DNA of 8,204 nucleotides from an uncultured Mycoplasmatota bacterium. GTDB taxonomy: Bacteria > Bacillota_I > Bacilli_A > RF39 > UBA660. The DNA lies in NCBI GenBank assembly GCA_946491675.1, contig CAMLYN010000047.1:1-8204 (forward strand). The letters run 5' to 3'. The position numbers and the translations under genes are program-made. Positions 6,026 through 8,204 of this stretch are shown here, piece by piece; the first letter of the stretch is position 1; each line of letters opens with the position of its first letter. Under the pieces are notes generated by a model. The model saw nothing but the letters and a program-made list of their open reading frames with translations, was not told the DNA's origin and searched no databases.

Positions 6026-6044
6026 ATAATCACTTGATTAATCA
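6020..6044 (-). promoter_or_regulatory. Candidate operator overlapping the -35 box
   Basis: TGATTAATCA (6044-6035) is a perfect 10-bp palindrome. It is followed by AG and TGATTATTTGATT, and AATCAA (6039-6034) pairs as an inverted repeat with the TTGATT -35 hexamer itself. Three TGATT-type units in 25 bp across a -35 box suggest a repressor site. No regulator gene is nearby. Confidence 0.4.
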
Positions 6045-6094
6045 CATTCTGCATTTCTAACTATGCTTAATTTAAAATTTGATTTTGTCATCAC

Positions 6095-6136
6095 CTAATA
6101 CACAGCCACTTCTTTAAATAAATCACAAACCTTCAT
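6095..6136 (-). pseudogene. Possible ORF remnant, 13 codons then stop
   Basis: ATG at 6136 reads MKVCDLFKEVAVY and then TAG. The same frame stays open afterwards (VMTKSNFKLSIVRN and so on) to TAA at 6040-6038, while a neighbouring frame reads VLGDDKIKF, which would extend the first part sensibly after a frameshift. No good ribosome site is seen. It may be the decayed start of a small protein. Very tentative. Confidence 0.2.
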
Positions 6137-6139
6137 TTT

Positions 6140-6244
6140 TTAATCAGTTTCCAAAAAAATACGACTACCACCCATACTAAATATTTGTATTTCTTGATTC
6201 CACTTTAAATCGTCTCTTTCGATTGTCTCTATAATTACAAACAT
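6140..6244 (-). pseudogene. Short ORF or gene remnant, 34 codons
   Basis: ATG at 6244 opens a frame reading MFVIIETIERDDLKWNQEIQ and ending SMGGSRIFLETD before TAA. The mixed charged and hydrophobic composition, with Trp and Gly, is more protein-like than AT-rich noise. Only a weak AGAAG lies close to the ATG, and the ORF starts about 20 nt after the upstream terminator. It may be a tiny real gene or the remnant of a larger one. No family is recognised. Confidence 0.3.
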
Positions 6245-6265
6245 ACTTCTATTTAAAAAAATGGC

Positions 6266-6298
6266 AAAAAAATAGAATATAACATCATATTCTATTTT
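6266..6298 (-). terminator. Strong Rho-independent terminator of the 348-residue protein gene
   Basis: On the minus strand AAAATAGAATAT and ATATTCTATTTT make a perfect 12-bp stem around a 6-nt loop (GATGTT). Seven U residues run from the end of the stem to the base before G6265. The 5' arm includes the TAG stop codon. It shares its 3' arm and flank with the terminator at 31-63. Confidence 0.9.
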
Positions 6299-7338
6299 AA
6301 AACCTTTACTTTACCTTTTTGGTTTTTATAAAGGCCTTTTTTTAAATTATCCTCTAAATTATCTATTTTATTAACCACATTTTTAAAGCTATTTGTCCTA
6401 TTTTGACTACCATATTTCTTAAAAATACCAGTTCTAAGTCTCTGAGTTCCCATTAAATTACTCATCTGTAATTTATTTGTAAACTTCTCTGTCCTCTTTT
6501 TACTAAAAAACATAAATGGATTAATTCTTCTTACTTTTAAACTATTATCATTAACTTCACCCAAAGCCATACTAAGCCTATTGTTTATTTTAACTTGTCT
6601 AAAAGCTTTACCAATATAACTTATACCTAAAATCCCAATTAAAGGCACTGTTAAAACTCCTGCCATTAGTTTATCGATAGCCATAAGTCCCCTATTCTTT
6701 TTTAGCCTATTCCTTTGAAGTACAATATCATCATCATTAGCTTTTTGAATTTCTAATGCTTCCCCAAGTTTAATCGGCTCAACCTTAAGCATATCTTTTG
6801 GACCTATCATCACTTTAGGTTTTAGTGACCTAGAAACTTTAAATGGAATATTTTCTCTTTTTACCTGATTAAAGTTAGTTATACTATTTGCTTGTTTTAA
6901 ATTGCTTTGTAAGTTATTTTTTGACAAATTATTAGATAAATTATCTTTTTTATCATCAACAAGCTTTTTTGCCTTTGCCAAATCTTCTTTATTTTTTAAA
7001 ACCTCTTCCTTATCAATTTCAAGCTTCTTTAAATTACCTTCTAAATTTGGAATTACTACATCTTGTTCAGGCATATTTCGGTAAACCTTAACTTTCTTTT
7101 CTTTATCGAATAATGCCCACAAAATAATCATTGGAATAGCTAAAAAAATCATTTTATCAAAATAAAACTTATTCGCATTGTTTTGACTAGTACCAGATAA
7201 ACTTCCTGTCCTACTTTTATTCTCAAAAGATTCCGTATATTCACTATATTCAACTTTATCCAAAGTTTTTTTATTTTTCCGAAATAAACCTATAAACATA
7301 TACCACAATTTTTTTAAAAACAAAATTATCTTCTTCAT
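6292..7338 (-). CDS. Unrecognised membrane protein with two transmembrane segments and a coiled-coil stretch
   Basis: I do not recognise this 348-residue protein. From the N-terminus: a basic, hydrophobic or amphipathic segment (KKIILFLKKLWYMFIGLFRK, 2-21); a Ser/Thr/Asn-rich linker to about 58; a transmembrane segment at 63-77 (MIFLAIPMIILWALF); a Lys/Glu/Asp/Asn/Leu-rich stretch at 98-150 likely to form a coiled coil; a second membrane segment at about 225-244 (MAGVLTVPLIGILGISYIGK); and a strongly basic, Lys/Arg/Asn-rich tail to the end. It has no cysteine. The start at 7338 is chosen because GGAGGAA stands just before it and the -10 box TATAAT (7365-7360) lies between it and an in-frame ATG at 7371, so the longer version could not be transcribed in full from that promoter. 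It has its own promoter and terminator but follows the pilin operon directly. A role with the pili is possible but unsupported. Confidence 0.75.
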   Translation of the reverse strand: MKKIILFLKKLWYMFIGLFRKNKKTLDKVEYSEYTESFENKSRTGSLSGTSQNNANKFYFDKMIFLAIPMIILWALFDKEKKVKVYRNMPEQDVVIPNLEGNLKKLEIDKEEVLKNKEDLAKAKKLVDDKKDNLSNNLSKNNLQSNLKQANSITNFNQVKRENIPFKVSRSLKPKVMIGPKDMLKVEPIKLGEALEIQKANDDDIVLQRNRLKKNRGLMAIDKLMAGVLTVPLIGILGISYIGKAFRQVKINNRLSMALGEVNDNSLKVRRINPFMFFSKKRTEKFTNKLQMSNLMGTQRLRTGIFKKYGSQNRTNSFKNVVNKIDNLEDNLKKGLYKNQKGKVKVLK

Positions 7339-7359
7339 TCTTCCTCCAAAACTAAGATT

Positions 7360-7388
7360 ATTATACCACAAAATAAAAAAGCTGTAAT
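7360..7388 (-). promoter_or_regulatory. Extended -10 promoter embedded in the preceding terminator
   Basis: TATAAT (7365-7360), preceded by TGG as an extended -10 element, is 17 bp from ATTACA (7388-7383), a four-of-six -35 box. The -35 box overlaps the 3' arm of the pilin-operon hairpin. Transcription would start near 7353, with a leader of about 15 nt carrying GGAGG before the ATG at 7338. Confidence 0.65.
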
Positions 7389-7407
7389 ATACAGGCTAAC
7401 AGCTTTT
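7376..7407 (-). terminator. Terminator of the pilin operon
   Basis: AAAAGCTGT and ACAGCTTTT form a 9-bp stem, followed by more U residues (TTATTTTG) on the minus strand. The 5' arm is made of the last codons of the second pilin (Lys-Ser-Cys) and its TAG lies at the edge of the loop, so the coding end and terminator are fused. Confidence 0.8.
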
Positions 7408-7770
7408 CTCGTTAAAATCATAATTAAACTGATTTTTATAAGTATCATTATTTACATAAGTTATTCGCACATAACCACATATTTTCTTCCCATTACTAGG
7501 ATTTTCTAAATCAGAAGCATCTAAATAACCAGCGCTTGCCAAATCATTTATAGAAACGTCCACATACTTTCCATTCTCACTTGGAATCTTATCAGCATTA
7601 AGCGTTGCCCATCTGCTTGCCGCATTCTCAATTGTCTCTATTTGGGTATCAGATAAAGATGCCTTTGATTTATTCACCGTTGAAATTACCGAAGAAGTAA
7701 TAATTGTCACAATTACCCCAAGCAATACGATAACTGCTAAAAGTTCAATTAAAGTAAAGCCCCTCTTCAT
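7396..7770 (-). CDS. Type IV prepilin-like protein, second of a tandem pair
   Basis: A 124-residue prepilin. The leader is MKRG; cleavage is expected between G4 and F5 (RG^FTLIELLAVIVLLGVIV), with the conserved Glu at mature position 5 (E9), and the hydrophobic helix runs to about residue 30. Such proteins are cut and methylated by a prepilin peptidase and assembled into type IV pili, pseudopili or competence filaments. The C-terminal globular part is small and has two cysteines, C98 and the last residue C124, which could form a disulfide loop. The gene starts directly after the TAG of the first pilin (TAGATG, no gap), so translation is coupled; GGTGGTGA inside the upstream gene serves as ribosome site. 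It shares length, the AS-RW helix end, the INDLASAGYLD segment and a terminal cysteine with its neighbour, so the pair arose by duplication. The assembly ATPase and platform genes are not in this window. Confidence 0.9.
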   Translation of the reverse strand: MKRGFTLIELLAVIVLLGVIVTIITSSVISTVNKSKASLSDTQIETIENAASRWATLNADKIPSENGKYVDVSINDLASAGYLDASDLENPSNGKKICGYVRITYVNNDTYKNQFNYDFNEKSC

Positions 7771-8145
7771 CTAACAATCACCACCATATTCATATATAAA
7801 CTGATTATTATCATAACTTATACAAATTTTTGTATTCAAAGAAACATCACTATTATCAGTCAAATCTCTTACATCCTTATTCTCTAAAAATCCCTCTTTT
7901 TGCAAAGTATCAATTGTTACATAACTAATTACATTGCCACCTTTATAAGGCTTATTATTTTTAATACTTAAATTTCTAAGACCCCACTGCTTAGCTGCTG
8001 ATTCAATCTCTCTTATCTGTTCCTCATTTAACCTTTCTTGTGATCTATTTAAAATACCGGCAACATTTGGAACAATAATCAAAAGAATAATACCCAAAAT
8101 AATAATTACGGCGAGTAATTCAACTAAAGTAAACCCTTTTCTCAT
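7771..8145 (-). CDS. Type IV prepilin-like protein, first of a tandem pair
   Basis: A 124-residue prepilin with leader MRKG and cleavage expected between G4 and F5 (KG^FTLVELLAVIIILGIILLI), E9 as the mature Glu5 and a proline at P26 that commonly kinks the pilin helix. The short C-terminal domain contains IDTLQKEGFLENKDV (78-92) and cysteines C108 and C124 (KICIS and the terminal GGDC), a possible disulfide loop like the D-region of Gram-negative pilins, here only 16 residues apart. The start at 8145 is set by GAGGAGGG a few bases upstream; an in-frame ATG at 8175 is rejected because it lies upstream of the promoter's -10 box. It heads an operon with the abutting second pilin gene. A ComGC-like or minor-pilin role is possible; which filament it belongs to cannot be told here. 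Confidence 0.9.
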   Translation of the reverse strand: MRKGFTLVELLAVIIILGIILLIIVPNVAGILNRSQERLNEEQIREIESAAKQWGLRNLSIKNNKPYKGGNVISYVTIDTLQKEGFLENKDVRDLTDNSDVSLNTKICISYDNNQFIYEYGGDC

Positions 8146-8165
8146 ATCTGGCCCTCCTCTATTTA

Positions 8166-8194
8166 AATATATCACAATAAACTTTTTTAGTAAA
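8166..8194 (-). promoter_or_regulatory. Promoter of the pilin operon
   Basis: TTTACT (8194-8189) and TATATT (8171-8166) are 17 bp apart, with TGA directly before the -10 as an extended element. The start point would be near 8159, about 14 nt before the ATG at 8145, a leader just long enough for the GGAGG site. Confidence 0.6.
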
Positions 8195-8204
8195 CAAAAA
8201 ACAT

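Larger units (their letters stand above)
5969..6265 (-). other. Intergenic region with possible gene remnants
   Basis: Between the terminator of the 348-residue protein gene and the hydrolase gene there is no full gene. Two short open frames (6244-6140 and 6136-6095) have protein-like composition but lack good ribosome sites. The promoter and candidate operator of the hydrolase operon follow. This is compatible with a deleted or decayed gene between two operons. Confidence 0.5.

Noticed and set aside
6902..7084. Plus-strand open frame of 60 codons rich in Ser, Phe and Leu
   Set aside because: Antisense shadow of the Lys/Glu/Asp-rich coiled-coil stretch of the 348-residue protein.
7339..7371. 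Upstream ATG adding 11 residues (MWYNN...) to the 348-residue membrane protein
   Set aside because: The -10 box lies between this ATG and the ATG at 7338, there is no ribosome site before it, and GGAGGAA stands at the inner start.
8146..8175. Upstream ATG adding 10 residues to the first pilin
   Set aside because: It precedes the predicted transcription start and has no ribosome site; the prepilin leader MRKG and GGAGG both point to 8145.

Overview
The window comes from a very AT-rich, low-GC Gram-positive bacterium, probably a gut-type member of the Bacillota (an uncultured Bacilli or Mollicutes-related clade would fit). The grounds are strong purine-rich Shine-Dalgarno sites (AAGGAG, GGAGG, AAGGGG), short 5' leaders behind extended -10 promoters, compact U-tract terminators, and small Gram-positive-style type IV pilins. 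TAA, TAG and TGA all end genes and tryptophan is encoded by TGG, so the code is standard and not the Mycoplasma code. The lineage is an inference. Every supported gene is on the minus strand, so transcription runs from high to low coordinates.

Reading in the direction of transcription: (1) 8194-7376 is a two-gene pilin operon with its own promoter and terminator. It encodes two tandem 124-residue prepilins whose stop and start codons abut. (2) 7388-6266 is a single gene for an unrecognised 348-residue membrane protein with two transmembrane segments. Its promoter overlaps the preceding terminator, and its own terminator starts inside its last codons. (3) 6265-5969 has no full gene. It holds short ORFs that look like gene remnants, then a promoter with a candidate operator. 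(4) 5968-3784 is a two-gene operon: an SGNH/GDSL-type hydrolase or esterase and a family 2 glycosyltransferase, probably acting on a cell-surface glycan or glycolipid. A hairpin follows at 3694-3655.

(5) 3600-31 is an ABC-transporter locus. A long regulatory region holds tandem 12-bp repeats, a perfect 11-bp inverted repeat and a good extended -10 promoter. It is followed by a very small hydrophobic lipobox peptide that is interrupted by an in-frame TAA, then two multi-spanning permeases and a BcrA-type ATPase with overlapping reading frames, and a terminator. A small exported peptide beside a three-component ABC transporter suggests peptide (bacteriocin or pheromone) export or self-protection. 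The broken peptide may mean the producer function is decaying or that readthrough occurs.

Two intergenic regions, 15-63 and 6255-6298, share a terminator sequence that continues past the hairpin, so a small repeated 3'-end module exists here. No tRNA, rRNA, CRISPR array, transposase or phage gene was found.
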